Shown here in pieces: positions 45,976-53,532 of a DNA stretch of 64,000 bases; the stretch's first letter is position 1; each line of letters opens with the position of its first letter. Position numbers and translations under genes: made by a program. The notes beneath the pieces are model-generated. The model did no database searches and had not been told where the DNA came from. It saw nothing but the letters and a program-made list of their open reading frames with translations. Source of the DNA: Alteromonadaceae bacterium. GTDB lineage: Bacteria; Pseudomonadota; Gammaproteobacteria; Enterobacterales; Alteromonadaceae. The stretch spans positions 20,749 to 84,748 of the forward strand of contig JABXHM010000047.1 of the NCBI GenBank assembly GCA_013373625.1. The letters run 5' to 3'.

Positions 45976-48044
45976 TGAAAAATTGTATAGTTGCCTTAAT
46001 TTTACTGTTTGCCTCATCGCCATTGTGGGCAGATACCAGTATTGCCATTAAACGGGTGAGTGCGTCATCTGTGTATCCGGCAGATAGCGCCTCTTATGAG
46101 CCAAGCAATGCAATTGATAACAAAGACAGCACAGCGTGGTTTCCAGAACGAACCTCCAAAGCGAACAAAGGCGAGTGGATCAAGCTTGAGTTTACTGAGC
46201 CGAGTTTTGTTTCAGGTATAACGGTGACCAATGGCTGGGTGCAATCAAGAAGAAACTGGAGTCATAACAGCCGGATAAAAACAGCGATAATCACCTTGTC
46301 GTCGGGCGTCACTGAGTACATCTCGTTAGAAGATTCAATGAATGCTCAGAATATACCATTGCCAGTGTCAGAAGCCACCTGGTTAACACTGACTATCGAT
46401 GAAATTTATCCGGGGGACAGGTGGAACCAGGAGTCAGGTATCACTCAGATTGATGTGCTTGGCACCACGAAAGAAGCCATGCGAATAGCCGCGTTGCGTG
46501 AAGAAAAAGAAGCTGAAAAAGCCAGAATCGCGCAGCTTTCAGCCAAAAAACAAGCGCAGGAAAAAGCCGAATATCTTGTACAATTCGAAAGTTCGCTCAA
46601 AAGTAAAAGTGCTGAACTGGACTATGCTGCGTTTTTAGTACAAGCCTCTGATATGTATCAAAGTGAAGTATATCCGGAAGCGAAAGCGTTAATTAACCAG
46701 CAGGTGACAGAGGTACTGCAGGCGACGCTGGATAAATATTCGACTGCGCAAGATGCTGAGCAATTACTTGCTGCCTTTAATCAATTTAAAAAGTCTGTCT
46801 TTGAAAAAGCAAATCATGAATTGGTGGTTAAGTTGTTTGTTACTGCGGTTGAAATCGATTTGGCGAAAGCCAGAAAAGATCAATCCAGCGACCAACTCAT
46901 GGCGATTTTTACCGGCTATGGCTCATACTATAAAGAGAACCCATTCTATGAGTTGGTTGATAGTGCCCTGGACATTGATGAAGCGCATATAACGCAACAA
47001 ACTGGTGAAGAAGTCAGTGTTTCGTTGCTTGATAAGTACATTGATAAGCCCTTGAAACCGTACCAAAAAGCGCGCTATCAAAAGCTGATTGGCCAGTTGA
47101 TTACGCAAAAACTGGGGCAGGCAGGCAACAGTGATGAACTTGCTAATGCGCTGGATGACTTTAGCCGGTTCGAACTTAATATGGCTAACAAGAAGCATAT
47201 CAATGAGAGCATTCTGGCGGTATCGGGCGTGCAATATCGTGAGACGTTCCGCGAAGGGAAAATTGGTGAACGTTACGTGCCAGCCATTTCGCGTTCGGAA
47301 AGTTACAATGAAACCCGCTATATCAATGGCGTAGCCCTTAATGAGACCAAATTTAACGACTATACAACGGGTGGATACGATGAAAGTCGTTATGGTTTTA
47401 CCGCAGTGTATCAGTTGTTTAATGAGTCTGAGAAAACCTACCTGGTGGATGTGGAGATCAGTGCCACTATCAGTAACACCGAATATAAAAAACAATCGAG
47501 CTGGTCTGGACCTGATCAAAATGTTGAGGTTAAAAAGAGTAATTTGCTGGTTAAGAAAATTACCTATGTACTCAAATCCGGTAGCGAGATTAAAGATCAA
47601 ATCATTGTAGGTGAGAAAAAACCGAACGATTTTCTGGTATCGATAGTGAATATTACGCCCATTGATCGTGAGTGGTTCGATAAACTCTCTACTGCAATGG
47701 AAAGCAGCGATACGGGTCTTATTTCCGAATTCTTTTTTGATGAAAAAGCAAAATACTGGAAGCCTGAACTGGCGGCCAACCTTGCCCGTCATGCCTACAT
47801 GAAACTGGATACAACAATTAGTACCGGCGATAAGTTTGACCGGGATTTTAAATCGCCGGTACAGCTGACGTTTACCAACAATAATGCAATGGCGCTTAAG
47901 CTCACCTACAGCACTAACTTTACTGAAGGGATGCGTACCGTTGTGGTTAACGCCAACAGCGCAAAAACAGAGAGCCTCATGGCTTATGGCCGCGCCGCAG
48001 ATGATCTGGAAGTCACAATTGAAATGCTCGAAGCATGGAAATAA
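45975..48044 (+). CDS. Exported protein with NADase-type glycan-binding (discoidin-like) domain
   Basis: The protein has 689 residues. A signal peptide (1-20, ending WAD) is followed by a discoidin-like domain (about 25-165) of the NADase-type glycan-binding kind, with YEPSNAIDNKDSTAWFPE, GEWIKLEFTEPSFVSGITVTNGW and ITQIDVLG. A charged coiled coil (about 170-205) leads to a helical middle (205-420) and a beta-rich C-terminal domain (430-689) I cannot name. No catalytic domain is evident. It is coupled to the upstream lipoprotein by TAATG. Together they look like an envelope complex that may bind a surface glycan; this is inference. Confidence 0.7.
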   Translation: MKNCIVALILLFASSPLWADTSIAIKRVSASSVYPADSASYEPSNAIDNKDSTAWFPERTSKANKGEWIKLEFTEPSFVSGITVTNGWVQSRRNWSHNSRIKTAIITLSSGVTEYISLEDSMNAQNIPLPVSEATWLTLTIDEIYPGDRWNQESGITQIDVLGTTKEAMRIAALREEKEAEKARIAQLSAKKQAQEKAEYLVQFESSLKSKSAELDYAAFLVQASDMYQSEVYPEAKALINQQVTEVLQATLDKYSTAQDAEQLLAAFNQFKKSVFEKANHELVVKLFVTAVEIDLAKARKDQSSDQLMAIFTGYGSYYKENPFYELVDSALDIDEAHITQQTGEEVSVSLLDKYIDKPLKPYQKARYQKLIGQLITQKLGQAGNSDELANALDDFSRFELNMANKKHINESILAVSGVQYRETFREGKIGERYVPAISRSESYNETRYINGVALNETKFNDYTTGGYDESRYGFTAVYQLFNESEKTYLVDVEISATISNTEYKKQSSWSGPDQNVEVKKSNLLVKKITYVLKSGSEIKDQIIVGEKKPNDFLVSIVNITPIDREWFDKLSTAMESSDTGLISEFFFDEKAKYWKPELAANLARHAYMKLDTTISTGDKFDRDFKSPVQLTFTNNNAMALKLTYSTNFTEGMRTVVVNANSAKTESLMAYGRAADDLEVTIEMLEAWK

Positions 48045-48082
48045 CTAAGCGCTAATGACGCGCGTTTAGTTGTCTGCCATCG

Positions 48083-49633
48083 ATGCAAATTATTCGTCGC
48101 GTACTGCGCCAAATTGAGAGCTCGCCAGTTGGATTAGTGGCCGGAACAGCAACGTTTCTGGCCATTATCTTCATTCGTAACCAGCTTGAATTACTGCTCG
48201 AAGCGGATCACGACATTACTATCAGTCTCAGCACGGCAACGGTACTGGCTGATCACGTTCATGTCATCATGGCATGGAGCTACATTTATGTGCTGTCGGT
48301 CATTATACTGGCATTGGCAGGCGGCTGCAGCTGGGCTGGCGCTAACCGTGTATCGCTGTGCGGTTTTACGCTTATATGGGTGCCGCCTTTACTCGACGGC
48401 GCTTTCGGCCTCAGTGGCGCGATAATCTATCAGTACCGGTTTGATAGCTTTGCAAGCAGTTTTAGTGGGCTTTTTCTGCCCTGGATTGATGTTGGTTATG
48501 TAACGCCGGGTGTGCGCGTAGAAGTTTTTTTAGTCATGCTGGCTACGCTATTCTATGTAGGGTTGTGCAGTACCCGTTGTTACTCATGGTGGCGCGCAGC
48601 AATCAGCGCATTGCTGGTGTATTGTGCTATTTTCTCTATGGGATACCTGCCGGCGCTTGTACGTTTGCTCGGTGGTATGAGTCACCCTGAGTTATTACAA
48701 CAATCGGTGTTAGGGGTAACTGAAACCACGGCACCGGTGTTGTGGTACTTGCCAGTATTGCTGCCACTCTACCTGTTTTATATAAGCAAAACGCAGCCAC
48801 GCCTGTGGCGGGTGCTATCAAGTTGCCTGCGGATAGAGCGAATGCTCATTTATCTCCTTTTTGTGTTTGCGGGCTTTCTGCAAGGCGTTCGTAATGCGTT
48901 AATTGGCAATGATTGGTTAAACCTGTACGACCTCACCTTTGTGAGCCTGGCCTTATTGTGCGTGTCGATTGCGTTTATCGCCATGACCGCGCTCAATGAT
49001 ATATGTGACACAAACATTGACGCGCTGAGTAATCGTTCCCGCCCCCTAAGCCGCGATAAGTCTTTGTTGCCTGAATATTGGTTTGTGGTTGCCTTTGGCG
49101 GGCTTCTCAGTATGGGGATGTCGTTTACATTCGGGATCAGTCAACCCGTATTATTGCTGGGTATGTTGAGCCTGGGGTGTTTGTATTCATTGCCACCGTT
49201 GAGGCTACGCGCCTTTTTAATACTGGCTCCGTTAACACTTACCCTGATCGCACTGGTGTGTTACCAGTTTGGCATGGCACTCATATGGAATAACAGTACG
49301 CCAGAGCAACTCAACCTGCCGCAATTAACCAGTTTGGCACTGTTATTTTTTATTGGTGTGCAGTTTAAGGATATTAAGGACGAAGACGGTGACAGGGCGA
49401 ATAGTGTGTGTACCATTGCAACGTGTGTAGGCGCACAACGCGCCTACTGGACTTTAGGTGTTTTACTTTTTAGCGCGTTGATAGTCGTTGTTCTTTGTGA
49501 TGGCATAAGTTTGTCGGTATCGACTGTAGTGGCGGGTGGATTGTTTTTAATGGCGTTGGCCATGTTTAAAAATAGTGAGTGGGTAATCTACTCTTTGGTG
49601 GGTTGTTTAGCTTTTCTGTTGTTCAGTGCTTAA
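48083..49633 (+). CDS. UbiA-family prenyltransferase fused to an N-terminal membrane domain
   Basis: The protein has 516 residues and about fifteen predicted helices. The C-terminal half (about 245-516) is a UbiA-type prenyltransferase with both Asp-rich motifs: NDICDTNID and KDIKDEDGDR. These bind Mg-prenyl diphosphate and are intact. The N-terminal 240 residues form an extra polytopic domain I do not recognise, including a periplasmic loop with an aromatic patch (YQYRFDSFASSF). UbiA enzymes prenylate aromatic or other acceptors; none is suggested here. It follows the glycan-binding-domain gene after about 40 bases, probably in the same transcript. Confidence 0.8.
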   Translation: MQIIRRVLRQIESSPVGLVAGTATFLAIIFIRNQLELLLEADHDITISLSTATVLADHVHVIMAWSYIYVLSVIILALAGGCSWAGANRVSLCGFTLIWVPPLLDGAFGLSGAIIYQYRFDSFASSFSGLFLPWIDVGYVTPGVRVEVFLVMLATLFYVGLCSTRCYSWWRAAISALLVYCAIFSMGYLPALVRLLGGMSHPELLQQSVLGVTETTAPVLWYLPVLLPLYLFYISKTQPRLWRVLSSCLRIERMLIYLLFVFAGFLQGVRNALIGNDWLNLYDLTFVSLALLCVSIAFIAMTALNDICDTNIDALSNRSRPLSRDKSLLPEYWFVVAFGGLLSMGMSFTFGISQPVLLLGMLSLGCLYSLPPLRLRAFLILAPLTLTLIALVCYQFGMALIWNNSTPEQLNLPQLTSLALLFFIGVQFKDIKDEDGDRANSVCTIATCVGAQRAYWTLGVLLFSALIVVVLCDGISLSVSTVVAGGLFLMALAMFKNSEWVIYSLVGCLAFLLFSA

Positions 49634-49773
49634 CGTCATGACCTAAACTGCTGCGGCCATGGGCGAGTAAATTAATCATGGAAGCGGTTTGTGAGCCCCG
49701 GGTCCTACAAGGGCTCAGACGTTTTATGCTGGCAACCCGACGTTTATCAGCAATAAAATACATTCGCCATAAA

Positions 49774-50019
49774 TTATCGCTGTATTACAGATCCCTGCTT
49801 CGTTTGGGAAGGACTTTCATTTTCATCTGAACTAGCGTTATGGTTATGCAAAATCCTTCGAAGATGACACAGTTCAGATAAAACCAAAAAGAGTAATCCA
49901 GCGATTAACGAAAACATGTAATCGTGTGACGTTGTGCGTTCAATAAACAGGCCCCATGCTGCATCCATTAAGAATAATGCAGCAGCAACTTGGTACATAA
50001 GCTTCATATTCAGAGTCAT
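49774..50019 (-). CDS. Small two-helix membrane protein, candidate immunity protein
   Basis: This is an 81-residue protein with two hydrophobic segments (about 8-25 and 35-52) and a polar C-terminal tail (HNASSDENESPSQTK). GGAG lies five bases before the ATG. It is the third gene of a minus-strand cluster behind two small double-glycine-leader peptides, with 45 bases and a stem-loop between. Small membrane proteins in that position are often immunity proteins for the peptides. No family is recognised, so this rests on context. It converges with the UbiA-family gene. Confidence 0.6.
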   Translation of the reverse strand: MTLNMKLMYQVAAALFLMDAAWGLFIERTTSHDYMFSLIAGLLFLVLSELCHLRRILHNHNASSDENESPSQTKQGSVIQR

Positions 50020-50036
50020 AGTCGCTCCCTAAAGAA

Positions 50037-50053
50037 GGGGCTGTTACAGCCCC
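50037..50053 (-). terminator. Stem-loop between the peptide genes and the membrane-protein gene
   Basis: GGGGCTGT and ACAGCCCC form a perfect 8-bp inverted repeat with a one-base centre. Read on the minus strand it is followed by TTCTTT, so it could act as a leaky terminator that lets the peptides be expressed more than the downstream gene. Confidence 0.55.
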
Positions 50054-50064
50054 AATATGGTCGT

Positions 50065-50208
50065 TTACCAATGATTTTTATTGGTATTGCCGTAAGTGTC
50101 GTGAATAGCGTCATTGGCATTGGCAACTTCAGCGAAAAATTTACCTAAATCATAGAATAGGCCGCCACCTGCTATAATTTCTAACTCTTCATTTGTTAAC
50201 TCTTTCAT
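50065..50208 (-). CDS. Double-glycine-leader peptide 2 (bacteriocin/microcin-like precursor)
   Basis: This is a 47-residue ORF starting at the ATG 50208, with AGGAG seven bases upstream; the site overlaps the stop of the preceding peptide gene. The 15-residue leader MKELTNEELEIIAGG has the classical double-glycine form, with Glu/Leu spacing and hydrophobic positions at -4 and -7. The mature part (about 32 residues: an extra Gly, then LFYDLGKFFAEVANANDAIH and a polar, aromatic-ended tail) has LGK and DAxxxxY in common with peptide 1. No cysteines are present, so an unmodified peptide is likely. The function, bacteriocin or signal, is not known. Confidence 0.75.
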   Translation of the reverse strand: MKELTNEELEIIAGGGLFYDLGKFFAEVANANDAIHDTYGNTNKNHW

Positions 50209-50218
50209 TTGTTTGCTC

Positions 50219-50347
50219 CTAATCCCTGTGGTCCGAATAGCCCTGGTAAAATTCATAAGCCGCATCAGCGATGGCAATTGCAATCGCGATTTTGCCTAAT
50301 AACCCACCGGTTACTTGTTCACTTTCCGATATTGAAAGTTCATACAT
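50219..50347 (-). CDS. Double-glycine-leader peptide 1 (bacteriocin/microcin-like precursor)
   Basis: This is a 42-codon ORF found by reading the minus strand. The ATG at 50347 has AGGAG eight bases upstream and the TAG ends at 50219. The leader MYELSISESEQVTGG is 15 residues long and aligns with that of peptide 2 at M1, E3, L4, E8, E10, G14 and G15. The predicted mature peptide is 27 residues: a hydrophobic Ala/Ile run (LLGKIAIAIAIADAAYEF) followed by a polar acidic end. It shares LGK and DAxxxxY with peptide 2. Peptide 2 starts ten bases after this stop, so they are one operon. Confidence 0.75.
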   Translation of the reverse strand: MYELSISESEQVTGGLLGKIAIAIAIADAAYEFYQGYSDHRD

Positions 50348-50673
50348 GAGTTGCTCTCCTGTTTAGTTATCGACCATGTTGAGGTCATAAAAAACAATAC
50401 TTAAAAGGAGGATGCGAAACTACTGAACTAGGGAGCTGTTTTTTTATGCATTGAAAGCCATATACAAAAAGCCATTGCTGGTAAATTGGAGAGTTGGCTT
50501 TGTAGTGGATGATCGATCTTGCGTTGAGATAATAGCCAGGCGTTTGATTGGAGTACCGTTAATTTAATACTGGTATGGCTCTTGAGTATCTGTTGTATAT
50601 CTCACTTAAACAGGTAACTGCCTTTTGGGATATCATGAATGCCGGTAAATGTGATTCCCACCTTGCCCTATAC
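50348..50673. other. Upstream region of the peptide operon
   Basis: These 326 AT-rich bases lie between the peptide operon and the 3' end of the EAL/HDOD gene, both on the minus strand. They should hold the peptide promoter. An AT-rich stretch (50440-50460 on the plus strand) could include promoter elements, but I cannot assign -35 and -10 boxes with confidence. No further peptide ORF was found. Confidence 0.5.
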
Positions 50674-51891
50674 TTATTTAATAGATTCGTATGTTTCTGA
50701 CCAGAGAGTGGCATTTCTATGCATGTCAGGCAGTTCGTCCTGTACTAAACCTAGCGTATCGGCTTTTTTTGTTATTGCCCACCAACTTCCTGACTCGTAA
50801 GCTTTAACCAATTCCAAGGTGAAAAAGAGGAGGGTTTTTTCGCCTAAAAGCGCCGCTTTAATATCGTCGCTTAATGGCAATTGTGCAAGCAAGGTTTCCA
50901 TTGGGGTGTCCAGTAGCGCATCTATCATAGAAAACAGGCCAACCATGAAAGCGCTGTCAGCAAGCTGCGGTGCGACGTGTTGCGCTATTTGCTCACTAAA
51001 CCTGGCGCGAATGATTGACATCCTGATGATTTCGAGCGGCTTATTTTTGTTAAGGTGAGCGGTGGCTATGAGGCACACAAATTTTCTTGCCTGCTCCTCA
51101 CCAAGGTAGACCAAAGCCTGCTTAATCGATTCAATGGGTTCCCTTAGTACAAACAGCCCCGAATTAGTAAAGCGCAGCAATTTGTAACTCAAGCTTACGT
51201 CTTGTTCGAAATACCGCGCAAGTTTGGTGTAATTCATATAGGGCTTTAAAGCTTCGTGGTAAATGATAAGGACCATGGCGTGCTGAGCTTCAATATCCTT
51301 ATTTTGAATCATTTCTGGTTTGGCAAAGAAATAGCCCTGGAAGAAGTCAAACCCCATTTTTTTAGCCTGGGCGAATTCTTCTGGCGTCTCTACCTTTTCG
51401 GCTAGCAGTTTTAAGCCTTTACGCTGCTTAAATTTCTCTATTAAAGGCGCGATGTCTTTTAGTGGCGTGTTCTGAATATCAAACTTTAGCAGGCGCGTGA
51501 AATTGATGAACCTATCCCATTTTCTGTGATACAGAAAATCATCCAGTGCCATTCTATAGCCTTTGTGAAAGAGTTCACGGCACGCTTGATAGACTTCGTC
51601 GGTAGGTTCAACATCTTCAAGCACTTCTATTACAATGTCGTTCGGCGGGAGCAGAGCTGGGACCTGGTCGAGCAAGCCTTGCTGGGAGAAATTGATCAGC
51701 GCTCTTTTGCCATTAGTCAGTGAACTAATCCCAACATTAAGATGTTGATTCACAATTAAGCGGGAGGTGGCCACAGTTGGATCGACATCTTTCGGGAAGA
51801 CATTTTCAATACCGTCGCGAAAAAACAGTTCATAGGCGACGGTTTGTCGACGGCGATTAAAAATGGCTTGGCGTGCGGTGAAAACCTTCAT
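50674..51891 (-). CDS. EAL- and HDOD-domain signalling protein
   Basis: The protein has 405 residues. Its N-terminal EAL-like domain (about 1-200) begins MKVFTARQAIFNRRRQTVAYELFFRDG; the catalytic EAL triplet is replaced by YEL, and the DDF motif is present only as LDDFLYH, so cyclic di-GMP hydrolysis is unlikely. The HDOD domain (about 205-395) has the LLRFTNSGLF...ALVYLGEEQARKFV pattern. This is the YuxH/CdgJ type of architecture, found in motility and biofilm regulators. A TATAAT element lies about 50 bases upstream of the start on the minus strand. It is monocistronic. Confidence 0.9.
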   Translation of the reverse strand: MKVFTARQAIFNRRRQTVAYELFFRDGIENVFPKDVDPTVATSRLIVNQHLNVGISSLTNGKRALINFSQQGLLDQVPALLPPNDIVIEVLEDVEPTDEVYQACRELFHKGYRMALDDFLYHRKWDRFINFTRLLKFDIQNTPLKDIAPLIEKFKQRKGLKLLAEKVETPEEFAQAKKMGFDFFQGYFFAKPEMIQNKDIEAQHAMVLIIYHEALKPYMNYTKLARYFEQDVSLSYKLLRFTNSGLFVLREPIESIKQALVYLGEEQARKFVCLIATAHLNKNKPLEIIRMSIIRARFSEQIAQHVAPQLADSAFMVGLFSMIDALLDTPMETLLAQLPLSDDIKAALLGEKTLLFFTLELVKAYESGSWWAITKKADTLGLVQDELPDMHRNATLWSETYESIK

Positions 51892-52836
51892 TGTGCAACG
51901 AAATTATACTGTTCTAATAAAAAGGCAAATCTGACCTTACTCTAATAATTATATAATGCCAAGCATCACTGTTTTTAAAAAATAGTTTGTTTGTCTGTTA
52001 GTTATGTTTATTGAGGTTCAAAATAGGTCGGTATGGCAACCGGCAAACGCAGTAGTGTTCCGATGTTCTCTTCGCGGGACAGTGTTTTTAAATTTGATGC
52101 TGGAATTGGCGGATATTGGGCTATTTAAATCCTCGTTTAATGGCATTTATTAAGCGACTGATACACCAACATCATTGAACAGCTTGCGTAAAGTTACGTA
52201 TAACAAAACAATTGAGTTTATCCGAAAACCGTCGCCAATGAAGGCTAACCTTGTCTCCATTCTGTATCGCACGCAGTTATTCACTTGTCATTGATAACTA
52301 ACGAGTTAAACACTCTTGTTTCCCTTCGAGCGGAATGTGCTACTCTATTTTGATTCGCTAATGCTGGTGATGAATTTGATTGGTCATGACTAGCTGGTTT
52401 TGCGCAATGTTGGGTAATAAAAACCAAGGTTTAATTTTCTCAGCCTGGCCGGGTTCTTTGATTATTGGTGGAACTGACGATGTATTAACTGATTCGTTAG
52501 TCTGCTATGAACAGGATGGATTTTATAACTTGCTACTTGGCTATGCTTCTGGTCCACCAATCGCCAGGATAATTTTACTCTGTATTTACCGATACGCTGT
52601 TAGTTTTGTTGTAAACCTGCGCTGAAACAATCCGGAGCCGACAAGACAGCTGTTAGTATCATTCCTGCCTTGACCAGACTCGACGTAAAAGAGCAGTAAC
52701 AGGAACAGGGGGGCCTAAGCCAGCAGCCTTCTGCCGATGCTCATCAGAGGTAATGATTAGTATTATTGGCTATCAATTACTGCAAATGCTGCAACTACTG
52801 GCAATCGATGTAAATAGATTATATTAAGGAGAGGTG
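51892..52836. other. 945-base region without a supported gene
   Basis: This is the longest non-coding stretch of the window. It separates the divergent EAL/HDOD gene and the two-component regulator. An 81-codon frame at 52380-52625 starts with TTG and has no ribosome-binding site; its translation is not like any family I know. The left end carries the EAL/HDOD promoter. The rest may be decayed sequence or hold an RNA I cannot recognise. Confidence 0.5.
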
Positions 52837-53532
52837 ATGAGTAAGGTACTGTCCATTTTGCTTATCGAAGACAATCTTGCTTTAGCAAAACAAATCTGTC
52901 GATTTTTAGAAGGCATTGGGTGGACCATCGATTTTGCAGATAAAGGAAAGCAGGGCATCGCATTAGCAACGGCCAATCAATACGACGTCATTATTCTTGA
53001 CCTGAATTTGCCCGATTGTGACGGGTTAGAAGTGTGTGGACAAATCAAGCAGCACCAACAAAAAATCACACCCATTTTAATGCTCACTGCAAGAGATGCA
53101 TTCGAGGATAAAGCCAAAGGCTTTAAACAGGGGACTGACGATTACCTTACCAAACCCTGTGATTTGAGAGAACTAGCAATGCGTTGTGAAGCGCTTTCCA
53201 GACGCCCTCAATTGCATCATCCCACGGTTGTTAAAAAAGGATATCTGGAGCTTGAAGAGCGAGCGCACAGTGTTCGATGGCATGGCAAATTAGTGAAGAC
53301 CACAAAGATTGGCTTTAAAATATTACACGCGTTAGCAATGGCTTATCCTTACCCCGTGACACGAAGTGATTTAATGAGTGCGGTGTGGAAGGGAGAACCG
53401 CCAGAAAGCAACGCACTCAAGGCTCATATGTACAATGTTAGAAAGTCCTTGGAGCAGGTGAGCGACACACCGCTATTAACCACAATCAGTAATGTTGGAT
53501 ACAAGCTTCAAGGGCTGGAAGACAATGTTTAA
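52837..53532 (+). CDS. OmpR-family response regulator
   Basis: This is a 231-residue regulator starting at the ATG 52837, five bases after AGGAG (a GTG three bases earlier is too close). The receiver domain has the acidic pair near EDN, phosphoacceptor Asp55 in IILDLNLPDCDG and Lys in DDYLTKPCDLREL. The C-terminal winged helix (about 130-228) ends TISNVGYKLQ, typical of OmpR/PhoB DNA-binding domains. It overlaps the kinase gene by 8 bases, so the pair is one operon. Target genes are unknown; the divergent peptide and EAL/HDOD genes are not close enough to judge. Confidence 0.93.
   Translation: MSKVLSILLIEDNLALAKQICRFLEGIGWTIDFADKGKQGIALATANQYDVIILDLNLPDCDGLEVCGQIKQHQQKITPILMLTARDAFEDKAKGFKQGTDDYLTKPCDLRELAMRCEALSRRPQLHHPTVVKKGYLELEERAHSVRWHGKLVKTTKIGFKILHALAMAYPYPVTRSDLMSAVWKGEPPESNALKAHMYNVRKSLEQVSDTPLLTTISNVGYKLQGLEDNV

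Noticed and set aside
50360..50420. A third tiny minus-strand frame upstream of the two GG peptides
   Set aside because: It would begin MTSTWSITKQE and run through the start of peptide 1 in another frame; no ribosome-binding site and no leader motif.
50674..51891. Calling the EAL/HDOD protein an active c-di-GMP phosphodiesterase
   Set aside because: The EAL triplet is YEL and other metal-binding positions are changed, so catalytic activity is unlikely.
52380..52625. An 81-codon open frame that could be a small hydrophobic protein
   Set aside because: It starts with TTG, has no ribosome-binding site, its translation has no recognisable features, and the surrounding DNA looks non-coding.
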